A stretch of 6,522 nucleotides of DNA, taken from assembly GCA_905207425.1 (NCBI GenBank), contig CAJLLB010000108.1, positions 1 to 6,522 of the forward strand, read 5' to 3'. A model generated the notes under the pieces. The model saw nothing but the letters and a program-made list of their open reading frames with translations, searched no databases and had not been told where the DNA came from. Shown in pieces: positions 1-5,860 of this stretch. The position numbers and the translations under genes were made by a program. This DNA is from an uncultured Collinsella sp. (GTDB lineage Bacteria > Actinomycetota > Coriobacteriia > Coriobacteriales > Coriobacteriaceae). Every line of letters begins with the position of its first letter. Positions within the stretch are counted from its first letter, which is position 1.

Positions 1-27
1 GCCCCGTCTGCTTGCCCCATTCACCCG

Positions 28-36
28 TGATAGTAT
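28..36 (+). promoter_or_regulatory. Possible extended -10 promoter element
   Basis: TG-A-TAGTAT at 28-36 matches an extended -10 element (TGnTATAAT-like) and would start transcription near position 43, giving a leader of about 26 nt. No convincing -35 hexamer is seen in the few bases available upstream. If the gene start really derives from an S-adenosylhomocysteine hydrolase gene, this promoter would come from that gene too. The leader is too short to hold a SAH riboswitch. Confidence 0.3.
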
Positions 37-68
37 GTGCAGCGTGTCATTTCATCGAGGAGGAACCC

Positions 69-1481
69 ATGAGCTACGACATCACCGACATCAACCTTGC
101 CGACGAGGGCCGCGCGCGCATCCTGTGGGCCGATCGCGACATGCCCGTACTCGCCGAGATTCGCGAGCGCTGTGGCAAGGACTTTATCATCGACGTTCGC
201 ATCTCGGGCGATGAGTACACCGATGGCGGCCTGACCCTCAACGACATGATCTATGTCTCGCGTCGCCTGGAGAAGGCCGGCGTCGACATGATTCATGTGT
301 CGGGTGGCACCACCATCAAGCGCGGCTCCGCGATTCCCGCCGCCGGTACCCAGCAGGCCTCGCACGCCGCCTGCTCGCGCGAGATCAAGAAGCACGTCAA
401 CATTCCCGTCGCCACCGTCGGACGCATTAATGAGGCCTGGATCGCCGAGGAGCTGATCGAGGACGGCGCTGCCGACATCTGCATGATGGGCCGCGCCAAT
501 CTGTGCGATGCCGAGTTCTGCAATAAGGCCGCTGCCGGCAACGCCGACGATATCCGCCCCTGCATTGGCTGCCTGCGCTGCCTGAACGGCATCATGTTCG
601 GCAAGCGCATCTCCTGTACCGTCAACCCGGACGTGGAGCGCGACGAGGCTGGCTACGAGCCTGCCGCCGAGGCCAAGAACGTGCTCGTTGTGGGCGCTGG
701 TCCTGCGGGCATGGAGGCAGCCTACATTGCCGCCAAGCGCGGCCACAACGTGGTGCTCGTGGACAAGCAGGATGAGCCGGGCGGCGAGATGCGTATCGCG
801 GCCGTTCCGCCGGCAAAGCAGGAACTCACCCGCGTGATCAAGTATCAGTACCGTCGTCTGGCCGAGGCCGGCGTGAAGTGCGTATTTGGCACCGAGCTTA
901 CTGCCGAGGACATTCAGCATGACTACGCGGGTTACGAGGTTGTCCTGGCTTATGGCGCCGAGCCCATCGCTCCGGCCTTCATGCAAGGCTTTAAGCAGGT
1001 TATGACAGCTGACGACCTACTGGGTGGCAAGGCTTTCCCGGGCAAGAAGATCGTCATCGTGGGCGGCGGCACCGTTGGCTGCGAGACGGCCGATTACCTG
1101 GCCCCGCTGGTCAACGACCTGTCGCCGGCCAACCGCGATGTCACCGTCATCGAGATGACCAAGACGCTCGCCGCCAACGAGGGCGGTGCCGGTCGCGCGG
1201 TGCTCATCACGCGCATGCTCTCCAAGGGCGTTCACGTGCTGACCGAGGCCAAGGTGACCGAGATTACCGAGGACACTATCAGCTACGAAAAGGACGGCGA
1301 GGTCCACACTATCGCCGATGCCGATACGCTGGTGCTTGCCATGGGCTATCGTCCCAATACCAAGCTGGCCGACGACCTGGCTGCAGCTGGCATTGCTGTC
1401 CACGTGCTGGGCGATGCCCAGAAGTGTGGCAACATCCGCGATGCCATCGGCGATGGCTACAAGGTTGCCTGCGAGCTCTAG
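69..1481 (+). CDS. NADH:flavin oxidoreductase (2,4-dienoyl-CoA reductase type), N-terminally replaced; probably a broken or chimeric gene
   Basis: The start at ATG 69 (470 aa) is chosen because AGGAGG at 58-63 sits 5 nt upstream. An in-frame upstream start at 12 has no such site. Residues ~36-160 match the second half of the old-yellow-enzyme FMN barrel: GKDF-IIDVRISGDE, a VSGGT strand, VATVGRI (114-120) and MMGRANLCD (139-147). Next comes the Fe-S cysteine cluster C165-x2-C168-x2-C171-x11-C183, followed by TVNP. The C-terminal half has two dinucleotide folds, GAGPAG at 209-214 (FAD) and GGGTVG at 332-337 (NAD(P)H), and a terminal VLGDA (447-451). Full-length relatives such as FadH have ~670 residues; here the first ~200 barrel residues, with most of the FMN and substrate site, are absent. 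Residues 1-34 instead resemble the start of S-adenosylhomocysteine hydrolase (MSYDI.DI.LA.EG, then MPVL..IRER). The family assignment is firm. Catalytic function is doubtful, and the physiological substrate (enoate, enoyl-CoA or other) cannot be told. Confidence 0.85.
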   Translation: MSYDITDINLADEGRARILWADRDMPVLAEIRERCGKDFIIDVRISGDEYTDGGLTLNDMIYVSRRLEKAGVDMIHVSGGTTIKRGSAIPAAGTQQASHAACSREIKKHVNIPVATVGRINEAWIAEELIEDGAADICMMGRANLCDAEFCNKAAAGNADDIRPCIGCLRCLNGIMFGKRISCTVNPDVERDEAGYEPAAEAKNVLVVGAGPAGMEAAYIAAKRGHNVVLVDKQDEPGGEMRIAAVPPAKQELTRVIKYQYRRLAEAGVKCVFGTELTAEDIQHDYAGYEVVLAYGAEPIAPAFMQGFKQVMTADDLLGGKAFPGKKIVIVGGGTVGCETADYLAPLVNDLSPANRDVTVIEMTKTLAANEGGAGRAVLITRMLSKGVHVLTEAKVTEITEDTISYEKDGEVHTIADADTLVLAMGYRPNTKLADDLAAAGIAVHVLGDAQKCGNIRDAIGDGYKVACEL

Positions 1482-1507
1482 TCAACCCCTTTGCACCAAT
1501 CGATTGC

Positions 1508-1555
1508 AAAAAGCGGCGGCTGCCCTGTGTGTTGGGCAGCCGCCGCCTGCGTTTT
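1508..1555. terminator. Bidirectional rho-independent terminator between convergent genes
   Basis: A perfect 13-bp stem, GCGGCGGCTGCCC (1513-1525) with GGGCAGCCGCCGC (1534-1546), encloses an 8-nt loop. AAAAA at 1508-1512 gives a U-tract on the minus strand, and TTTT at 1552-1555 gives a weaker, slightly displaced tract on the plus strand. It lies 27 nt past the oxidoreductase stop and ~25 nt past the regulator stop, so it can end both transcripts. It is probably stronger for the minus-strand gene. Confidence 0.85.
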
Positions 1556-1580
1556 GCCAAAGAAAGATTATTGTCGGGCC

Positions 1581-2273
1581 CTAAATGCCTTCTGTTTCTG
1601 CTCCCTCCGCAATCATGTTGCGGTTATACACCAGGTGGAGATACATCGCGTCGTGCGCGGCGGTGGGATTGCGCGAGGCGATGGCGTCGGCCACATCGCG
1701 GTGCGTGCGGATAGTTTCCTCGACGAGCTTTTTGCCGGTCACGTCGATAAAGAGGGGGACGGATGCCTTGAGCACGCCCATCAGGCGGGGAACGACGAGG
1801 TTTCCGGAGCTCTCGGCAATGGCATTGTGGAACGCGGTGTCGGCGGCGGAGTAATCCTCACCGGCCTCGGCCAGGCGCTCGGATTCGTCGCAGAGCTCTT
1901 TGATACAGACGACCTGGTCGTTGGTTGCGTGCTCGGCTGCCATGCGTGCCATCTGCGGCTCGACCATAAAGCGCACCTCGAGTAGGTCGCGCGCCAGACG
2001 CTGCTTGTCGTCGATAAAGGTAAAGCCCAGCGGGTCGTCGGCAACGCCGGGGTTTGACGCCACATAGGTGCCCGAACCCTGCTTAATGCGCACGATATTG
2101 CGCGACTGCAGCAACTTCATGGCCTCGCGCACAGTGCTCCTGCCGGCGCCCAAGCGCTCGACCAGCACGGTTTCCTTAGGCAGGCGATCTCCTTGCTCAA
2201 GGTGTTCATCCAGAATCAATTGAATGATTTTCTCCGATATTTGCTCGGGGAGTCCCGATTCGGCGCGGGCCAT
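1581..2273 (-). CDS. GntR-family transcriptional regulator, FadR/FCD subfamily
   Basis: This is a DNA-binding regulator of 230 residues, the normal size for FCD-type GntR proteins. The winged helix spans about residues 7-75, with the typical LPKE..LVERLGAGRSTVREAM core and the wing QGSGTYV. The C-terminal FCD ligand domain (about 90-222) carries the usual metal/ligand residues: D145-x3-H149 (DTAFH), H191 (THRD) and H213. The start at 2273 is preferred over in-frame ATGs at 2288 and 2300 because only it has a Shine-Dalgarno (AAAGG, 7 nt away). It is transcribed divergently from the permease across a 233-bp region with two palindromic sites. By family precedent it should be a repressor released by a carboxylate effector, probably the sugar acid or its 2-keto-3-deoxy product, controlling the permease-dehydratase genes and itself. 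The ligand is inferred from context only. Confidence 0.93.
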   Translation of the reverse strand: MARAESGLPEQISEKIIQLILDEHLEQGDRLPKETVLVERLGAGRSTVREAMKLLQSRNIVRIKQGSGTYVASNPGVADDPLGFTFIDDKQRLARDLLEVRFMVEPQMARMAAEHATNDQVVCIKELCDESERLAEAGEDYSAADTAFHNAIAESSGNLVVPRLMGVLKASVPLFIDVTGKKLVEETIRTHRDVADAIASRNPTAAHDAMYLHLVYNRNMIAEGAETEGI

Positions 2274-2280
2274 AGCTATA

Positions 2281-2285
2281 CCTTT
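2281..2285 (-). promoter_or_regulatory. Ribosome-binding site fixing the regulator start
   Basis: On the minus strand AAAGG lies 7 nt before the ATG at 2273. The two longer in-frame starts (ATG 2288 and 2300) have no purine-rich site ahead of them, so the shorter 230-residue protein is preferred. Confidence 0.6.
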
Positions 2286-2307
2286 CATTACAAAATTCAT
2301 CTGAGCT

Positions 2308-2313
2308 ATTTTA
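2308..2313 (-). promoter_or_regulatory. Possible -10 element for the regulator gene
   Basis: Read on the minus strand this is TAAAAT, close to TATAAT, and it would start transcription ~28 nt before the ATG at 2273. No good -35 hexamer is seen 16-18 nt upstream. An alternative -10 (TATATC on the minus strand, around 2373-2378) would give a longer leader. The evidence is a single hexamer. Confidence 0.3.
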
Positions 2314-2398
2314 GCGCACCACGGATGCGATATTGGCCGCTGGATTTGAGTCGGGCGGCTTAGATATACCGTTCGCAGCGCAAATACGACCGTTTACC

Positions 2399-2417
2399 AA
2401 ATACATCAGATGTATTT
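2399..2417. promoter_or_regulatory. Perfect 9-1-9 palindrome, probable GntR/FCD operator
   Basis: AAATACATCAGATGTATTT is a perfect inverted repeat centred on A2408. Its size, AT-rich flanks and single-base centre are typical of binding sites for dimeric GntR-family regulators. It lies between the divergent regulator and permease genes, about 54 bp upstream of the permease -10. The core ATCAGA recurs at 2440-2445 and, inverted, at 2487-2492. Binding by the adjacent regulator is inferred. Confidence 0.7.
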
Positions 2418-2438
2418 CGAACAAATTCCAAAATGAAA

Positions 2439-2493
2439 CATCAGACCTTTCCAAAACACGCTATAGTCTAAGCCGAATTCAAAAGGTCTGATG
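2439..2493. promoter_or_regulatory. 12-bp inverted repeat bracketing the permease promoter
   Basis: CATCAGACCTTT (2439-2450) and its exact reverse complement AAAGGTCTGATG (2482-2493) are separated by 31 bp, 43 bp centre to centre, or roughly four helical turns. The likely -10 (2462-2467) sits between the arms. The left arm overlaps the -35 position and the right arm lies just after the start point. This fits two operator half-units blocking or looping over the promoter. A full RNA hairpin is unlikely, since the left arm would be upstream of the transcript start. The 8-mer TTCCAAAA also occurs twice (2426-2433, 2449-2456), flanking the left arm. Confidence 0.6.
2462..2467 (+). promoter_or_regulatory. 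Probable -10 element of the permease-dehydratase operon
   Basis: TATAGT is one mismatch from TATAAT and would start transcription near 2474, giving a leader of about 33 nt ending in GGAGG (2498-2502) before ATG 2507. The -35 region (about 2439-2444) does not resemble TTGACA and is occupied by the left arm of the inverted repeat. Confidence 0.5.
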
Positions 2494-2506
2494 AATTGGA
2501 GGAAAG

Positions 2507-3868
2507 ATGTCAGACCCAACGTTTATGGCCGACCCCACCAGGCTGGTCATCGCCGCCATCGTGGGCATTGCGCTGCTGCTTGCGCTCATCATTAAGTTCA
2601 AGCTGCATCCCGTGCTTTCGATGATGGTCTCGGCGCTCGCGATCGGCATCGGCGCCGGTATGCCGCTCGACCTGGTGGCGGACACTGTCACCAAGGGCGT
2701 GGGCACCACGCTGCAAAACATCGCCCTGCTCATTGGCCTGGGCTCGATGTTTGGTCAGATTCTTGAAGAGAGCGGCGGCGCCAAGAAGATCGCCCAGACC
2801 TTCATCGATACCTTTGGGCAGGGTCATTCCAGCTGGGCGCTGGGAATTACCGGTCTGGTTATCGGCACTACGGTGTTCTTTGAGGCCGGCGTGGTCGTTT
2901 TGATCCCACTTGCGTTTAGCGTGGCATCGCAGACCAAAAAGTCGACGCTCTACTACGGCATCGCGCTGCTCGCGGGACTTGCCGCTGGCTATGCGTTTGT
3001 GCCGCCATCGGCCGGGTCGGTTTTGGTCGCCGGCACGCTCGGTGTCGACCTGGGCACCATGATTCTCGTCGGTATCCCCACCGCCTTCATCGCCATGGCG
3101 ATTGCCGGCGTCATCTGGGGCCGCAACGTGGGCGGTCGCATCTTTACCGATGTTCCGGAGCACTTTACCTCTGCCGAGGGCGCGAGCGACGAAAAGGAGC
3201 TTCCCTCCTTTGGCATGGTTCTTGCCATCGTGCTCACGCCGCTTTGTCTGATTTTGCTGGGCACGTTGTCCTCTTATATCCCCATGCCCGCCGAGCTCGC
3301 CTCGATTCTCGCCTTCCTAGGCAAGCCGTTCGTCGCTTTGACGCTCGCCACGCTCGTCGCGATGTATCTGCTGGGCGCGCGCCGCGGTTACTCCGGCGCC
3401 GAGCTCAAAGCCCTGCTCGACCGCTCTCTTAAACCCGTCGGCATGATCTTGCTGGTTATCGCCTGTGGCGGCGTCATTCGCTGGATGCTGCAAGACTGCG
3501 GCTTGGGCCAGGTTATCGGCCCTATGCTCGAGGCCTCACCGCTGCCTTTGGTGGTCGTTGCCTTTTTGATTGCCGTCATGGTGCGCGCCTCTGTCGGCAG
3601 CTCCATCGTCGCTATGACCATGGCATCGGGCATTATGGCCGCCATGCCTGCGGTTGCCGGAGCCTCAGTGCTCATGCGTGCCGCTATCTGTCTTGCTATC
3701 TGCGGCGGTGCCACGGCCCTCTCGCACGTCAACGATGCCGGTTTTTGGATGTGCTCCTCGTTCCTGGAGATTGATGAGAAGACAACCCTCAAGTCCTGGA
3801 CCGTTATGGAGACGCTCATCGGCCTTTCGGGTCTTGCCTGCGCCCTGGTGATCTCGTTCTTCGCCTAG
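2507..3868 (+). CDS. GntP-family sugar-acid (gluconate-type) H+ symporter
   Basis: This is an integral inner-membrane permease of 453 residues, standard length for the gluconate:H+ symporter family, with about 12 hydrophobic segments across the chain. The start has GGAGG 4 nt upstream. Family landmarks are present: FKLHPVLSMM (31-40), GSMFGQILEESGGAKKIA (79-96), FFEAGVVVLIPL (124-135), the GIPTAF segment (189-194) and SHVNDAGFW (406-414). Two normally conserved signatures are altered. The PPHPGP-like loop reads PPSAGS (166-171), and the R-V-A-x-GSATVA-like segment reads RASVGSSIVA (360-369). This suggests a substrate other than plain gluconate, or a divergent subgroup. It is the first gene of an operon with the dehydratase, which starts 108 nt later with no terminator between. 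The pairing recalls E. coli yjhF-yjhG and yagG-yagF. The family is certain; the substrate (gluconate, xylonate, galactonate or another aldonate) is not. Confidence 0.93.
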   Translation: MSDPTFMADPTRLVIAAIVGIALLLALIIKFKLHPVLSMMVSALAIGIGAGMPLDLVADTVTKGVGTTLQNIALLIGLGSMFGQILEESGGAKKIAQTFIDTFGQGHSSWALGITGLVIGTTVFFEAGVVVLIPLAFSVASQTKKSTLYYGIALLAGLAAGYAFVPPSAGSVLVAGTLGVDLGTMILVGIPTAFIAMAIAGVIWGRNVGGRIFTDVPEHFTSAEGASDEKELPSFGMVLAIVLTPLCLILLGTLSSYIPMPAELASILAFLGKPFVALTLATLVAMYLLGARRGYSGAELKALLDRSLKPVGMILLVIACGGVIRWMLQDCGLGQVIGPMLEASPLPLVVVAFLIAVMVRASVGSSIVAMTMASGIMAAMPAVAGASVLMRAAICLAICGGATALSHVNDAGFWMCSSFLEIDEKTTLKSWTVMETLIGLSGLACALVISFFA

Positions 3869-3976
3869 TTCGCGTAGCTAAGCATCTTCCGCCGAGTGCA
3901 TCGCTCGGTACCCATTTACACCTGATTCATTAACCAACGATTGGTACAACCGTTCAAATCAAAAGAGGAGAGCATC
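3869..3976 (+). promoter_or_regulatory. Permease-dehydratase gap with small palindrome
   Basis: This 108-nt gap holds no gene and no clear terminator, so readthrough from the permease promoter is expected. It contains ACCAA-cga-TTGGT (3933-3945), a short perfect inverted repeat, and a weak potential hairpin CCGAG/CTCGG (3892-3908) without a T-tract. The first could be a minor regulator site or mRNA structure. No good promoter is seen. Confidence 0.3.
3964..3970 (+). promoter_or_regulatory. Ribosome-binding site fixing the dehydratase start
   Basis: AGAGGAG ends 6 nt before ATG 3977. A longer reading from TTG 3941 would put this sequence inside the coding region and has no site of its own, so the ATG at 3977 is taken as the start. 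Confidence 0.8.
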
Positions 3977-5755
3977 ATGGACGAGAAGACCAAGGTACAG
4001 ATTCAGCAGGAGGCAGCCGACCTGGTTGCCAAGCTGCAGCCGCGCTCCGGCAAGTTTCGCACCATCAGCCCCGAGATGGACCCGCTGCGCCTGGGCTCTG
4101 GCTGGTCCATCGAGGACCTGGACAAGCCGCAGGTCATTATCGAGTCGACGTTTGGCGACTCGCACCCGGGTTCTGCCGGCCTGTTTGAGCTGGTCGAGGA
4201 GGTCCGTGCCGGCGTTGCCGAGGCTGGCGGTCACGGTGCCCGTTACTTCTGCACCGATATCTGCGACGGCGAGGCCCAGGGCCACGATGGCATCAACTAC
4301 TCGCTGCCCAGCCGCGACATGATCGCCAACATGATCGAGATCCATGCCAAGGCCACCCCGTTCGACGCCGGCGTCTTTGTTGCCAGCTGCGATAAGGGCC
4401 TGCCTGCGAACCTCATGGCCATGGGCCGCATCAACATCCCCTCCATCGTCGTTACCGGCGGTGTCATGGATGCCGGTCCTGACCTGCTGACCCTGGAGCA
4501 GCTCGGCGCGATTTCTGCCCGCTACGAGCGCGGCGAGATTTCCCGCGAGGAGCTTGAGTTTGCCAAGCACAACGCATGCCCCAGCTGCGGCGCCTGCTCC
4601 TTTATGGGCACCGCGTCGACCATGCAGGTTACCGCCGAGGCCCTGGGCCTTATGCTCCCCGGCACGGCCCTGTTGCCCGCAACCAGCTCCGATCTGCGTG
4701 AGTTTGCGCGCGAGGCCGGCCGTCAGTCCGTGTGGCTCTCCGAGCACAACCTGTGTCCGCGTGACATCGTGACCAAGGAGTCCTTCGAGAACCTCATCAT
4801 GGTCCACGGCGCCATCTCCGGTTCCACCAACTCGCTGCTGCACATCCCCGCGATCGCCCGCGAGTTTGGCATCGAGATGTCCGCCGACGACTTCGATCGC
4901 CTGCACCGTGGCGCCCACTACCTGCTCAACGTCCGTCCCGCAGGCGAGTGGCCGGCACAGTTCTTCTACTATGCGGGTGGCGTGCCGCGCATCATGGAGG
5001 AGATCAAGTCGATGCTTCACCTCGATGTCATGACCGTCACCGGCAAGACCCTCGGCGAGAACCTCGAGGGCCTCAAGAACAACGGCTACTACGAGAAGTG
5101 CGGCCGCTACTTGGAGAAGTGGAACCTCAAGCGCGAGGACATCATTCGCCCGTTTGACCAGGCCTTTGGTACCGACGGCTCCATCGCCATCCTCCACGGC
5201 AACCTTGCCCCCGAGGGCGCCGTCGTCAAGCACACGGTTGTTCCGCGCGAGATGTTCCAGGCCACGCTTAAGGCACGTCCGTTCGATTGCGAGGAGGACG
5301 CTATCCACGCCGTCCTGACGCACGAGGTCAAGCCCGGCGACGCCGTCATCATTCGTTATGAGGGCCCCAAGGGTTCCGGAATGCCCGAGATGTTCTACAC
5401 CACTGAGGCTATCGCCAGCGATCCCGAGCTGGGTGCGAGCATTGCCCTGATCACCGATGGCCGCTTCTCCGGCGCCTCCAAGGGCCCGGCTATCGGACAC
5501 GTTTCGCCCGAGGCTGCCGTGGGCGGCCCGATTGCCCTGATCGAGGAGGGCGACCTTATCCGGATCAACATCCCCGAGCGCTCGCTGTCCATCGTGGGCA
5601 TCGCCGGCAAGGAGATGGAGCCGGCCGAGGTCGACGCCGTCCTGGCCGAGCGTCGCGCCGCTTGGAAGCCCAAGGCTAATCGTTACACCTCCGGCACGCT
5701 CAAGTTCTTTACCGAACATGCAGTTTCCGCCATCCAGGGTGGCTACATGGAGTAG
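3977..5755 (+). CDS. IlvD/Edd-family sugar-acid (aldonate) dehydratase, YjhG/YagF-like
   Basis: Members of this Fe-S, Mg-dependent cytoplasmic family dehydrate a 2,3-dihydroxy acid to a 2-keto-3-deoxy acid. The protein has 592 residues, between IlvD (~560-615) and YjhG (~655). Family signatures appear in order: ICDGEAQGHDG (95-105), ASCDKGLPA (136-144; C138 cluster ligand, D139 Mg ligand, K140 the usually carbamylated lysine), CPSCGACSFMGTASTM (201-216; C207 the likely cluster ligand), GSTNSLLHIPAIA (282-294), AGGVPRIM (333-340), GNLAPEGAVVKHT (408-420), EGPKGSGMPEM (462-472) and TDGRFSGA (493-500; S498 the probable catalytic base). The first cluster cysteine of IlvD (ITPCN region) is absent; that stretch reads STFGDSHPG (57-65), as in YjhG, while C96 precedes DG as in Edd and YjhG. 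Its GntP and FCD-regulator neighbours make a sugar acid a better substrate guess than branched-chain precursors, and no ilv genes are nearby. Genome pipelines would probably call it dihydroxy-acid dehydratase. The exact substrate (xylonate, gluconate or galactonate) is unknown. Confidence 0.9.
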   Translation: MDEKTKVQIQQEAADLVAKLQPRSGKFRTISPEMDPLRLGSGWSIEDLDKPQVIIESTFGDSHPGSAGLFELVEEVRAGVAEAGGHGARYFCTDICDGEAQGHDGINYSLPSRDMIANMIEIHAKATPFDAGVFVASCDKGLPANLMAMGRINIPSIVVTGGVMDAGPDLLTLEQLGAISARYERGEISREELEFAKHNACPSCGACSFMGTASTMQVTAEALGLMLPGTALLPATSSDLREFAREAGRQSVWLSEHNLCPRDIVTKESFENLIMVHGAISGSTNSLLHIPAIAREFGIEMSADDFDRLHRGAHYLLNVRPAGEWPAQFFYYAGGVPRIMEEIKSMLHLDVMTVTGKTLGENLEGLKNNGYYEKCGRYLEKWNLKREDIIRPFDQAFGTDGSIAILHGNLAPEGAVVKHTVVPREMFQATLKARPFDCEEDAIHAVLTHEVKPGDAVIIRYEGPKGSGMPEMFYTTEAIASDPELGASIALITDGRFSGASKGPAIGHVSPEAAVGGPIALIEEGDLIRINIPERSLSIVGIAGKEMEPAEVDAVLAERRAAWKPKANRYTSGTLKFFTEHAVSAIQGGYME

Positions 5756-5820
5756 CGTCCGTGCGCATCGATTCCCTCTCATAGATGTGCGGCACAAAGA
5801 GCCCCGAATTCATATGAACT

Positions 5821-5860
5821 GCCTCCCATTTCTTGGATACGAGAAATGGGAGGCCCTTTT
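5821..5860 (+). promoter_or_regulatory. IS left-end hairpin that sequesters the transposase RBS and resembles a terminator
   Basis: GCCTCCCATTTCT (5821-5833) pairs perfectly with AGAAATGGGAGGC (5842-5854) around an 8-nt loop, followed by CCTTTT and then the orfA ATG at 5861. The right arm contains GGGAGG (5848-5853), the only good Shine-Dalgarno for orfA, 7 nt from the ATG. RNA entering from the dehydratase operon would fold and hide the site, and the stem plus four U residues could also end transcription. Several insertion sequences are known to protect themselves from outside transcription in this way. RNA starting inside the loop or right arm would leave the site open. Confidence 0.7.

Noticed and set aside
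1..68. SAH riboswitch ahead of the SAH-hydrolase-like start
   Set aside because: Only 68 nt are available, and the likely leader is ~26 nt with no conserved pseudoknot or stem pattern.
21..986. 321-residue antisense open reading frame over the flavin oxidoreductase
   Set aside because: It mirrors the real gene, has no recognisable domain and no ribosome site, and is typical of GC-rich sequence.
2510..3163. 217-residue antisense open reading frame over the permease
   Set aside because: Its His/Asp/Arg-rich composition is the antisense pattern of a membrane protein, and no motif was seen.
3892..3908. Hairpin CCGAG/CTCGG as a terminator between permease and dehydratase
   Set aside because: The stem is only 5 bp and no T-tract follows; it is more likely incidental.
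3933..3945. ACCAA-cga-TTGGT as a second operator of the GntR regulator
   Set aside because: The arms are only 5 bp and do not share the ATCAGA core of the divergent-region sites; kept as a minor note only.
3941..3976. TTG-initiated N-terminal extension of the dehydratase
   Set aside because: It would place the clear AGAGGAG ribosome site inside the gene and overlaps the small palindrome; ATG 3977 is better supported.
3959..5797. 612-residue antisense open reading frame over the dehydratase
   Set aside because: It is complementary to a well-supported gene, has low-complexity Gly/Ala/Leu/Val/Asp-rich content with no family motif, and is the expected mirror of GC-rich codon bias.
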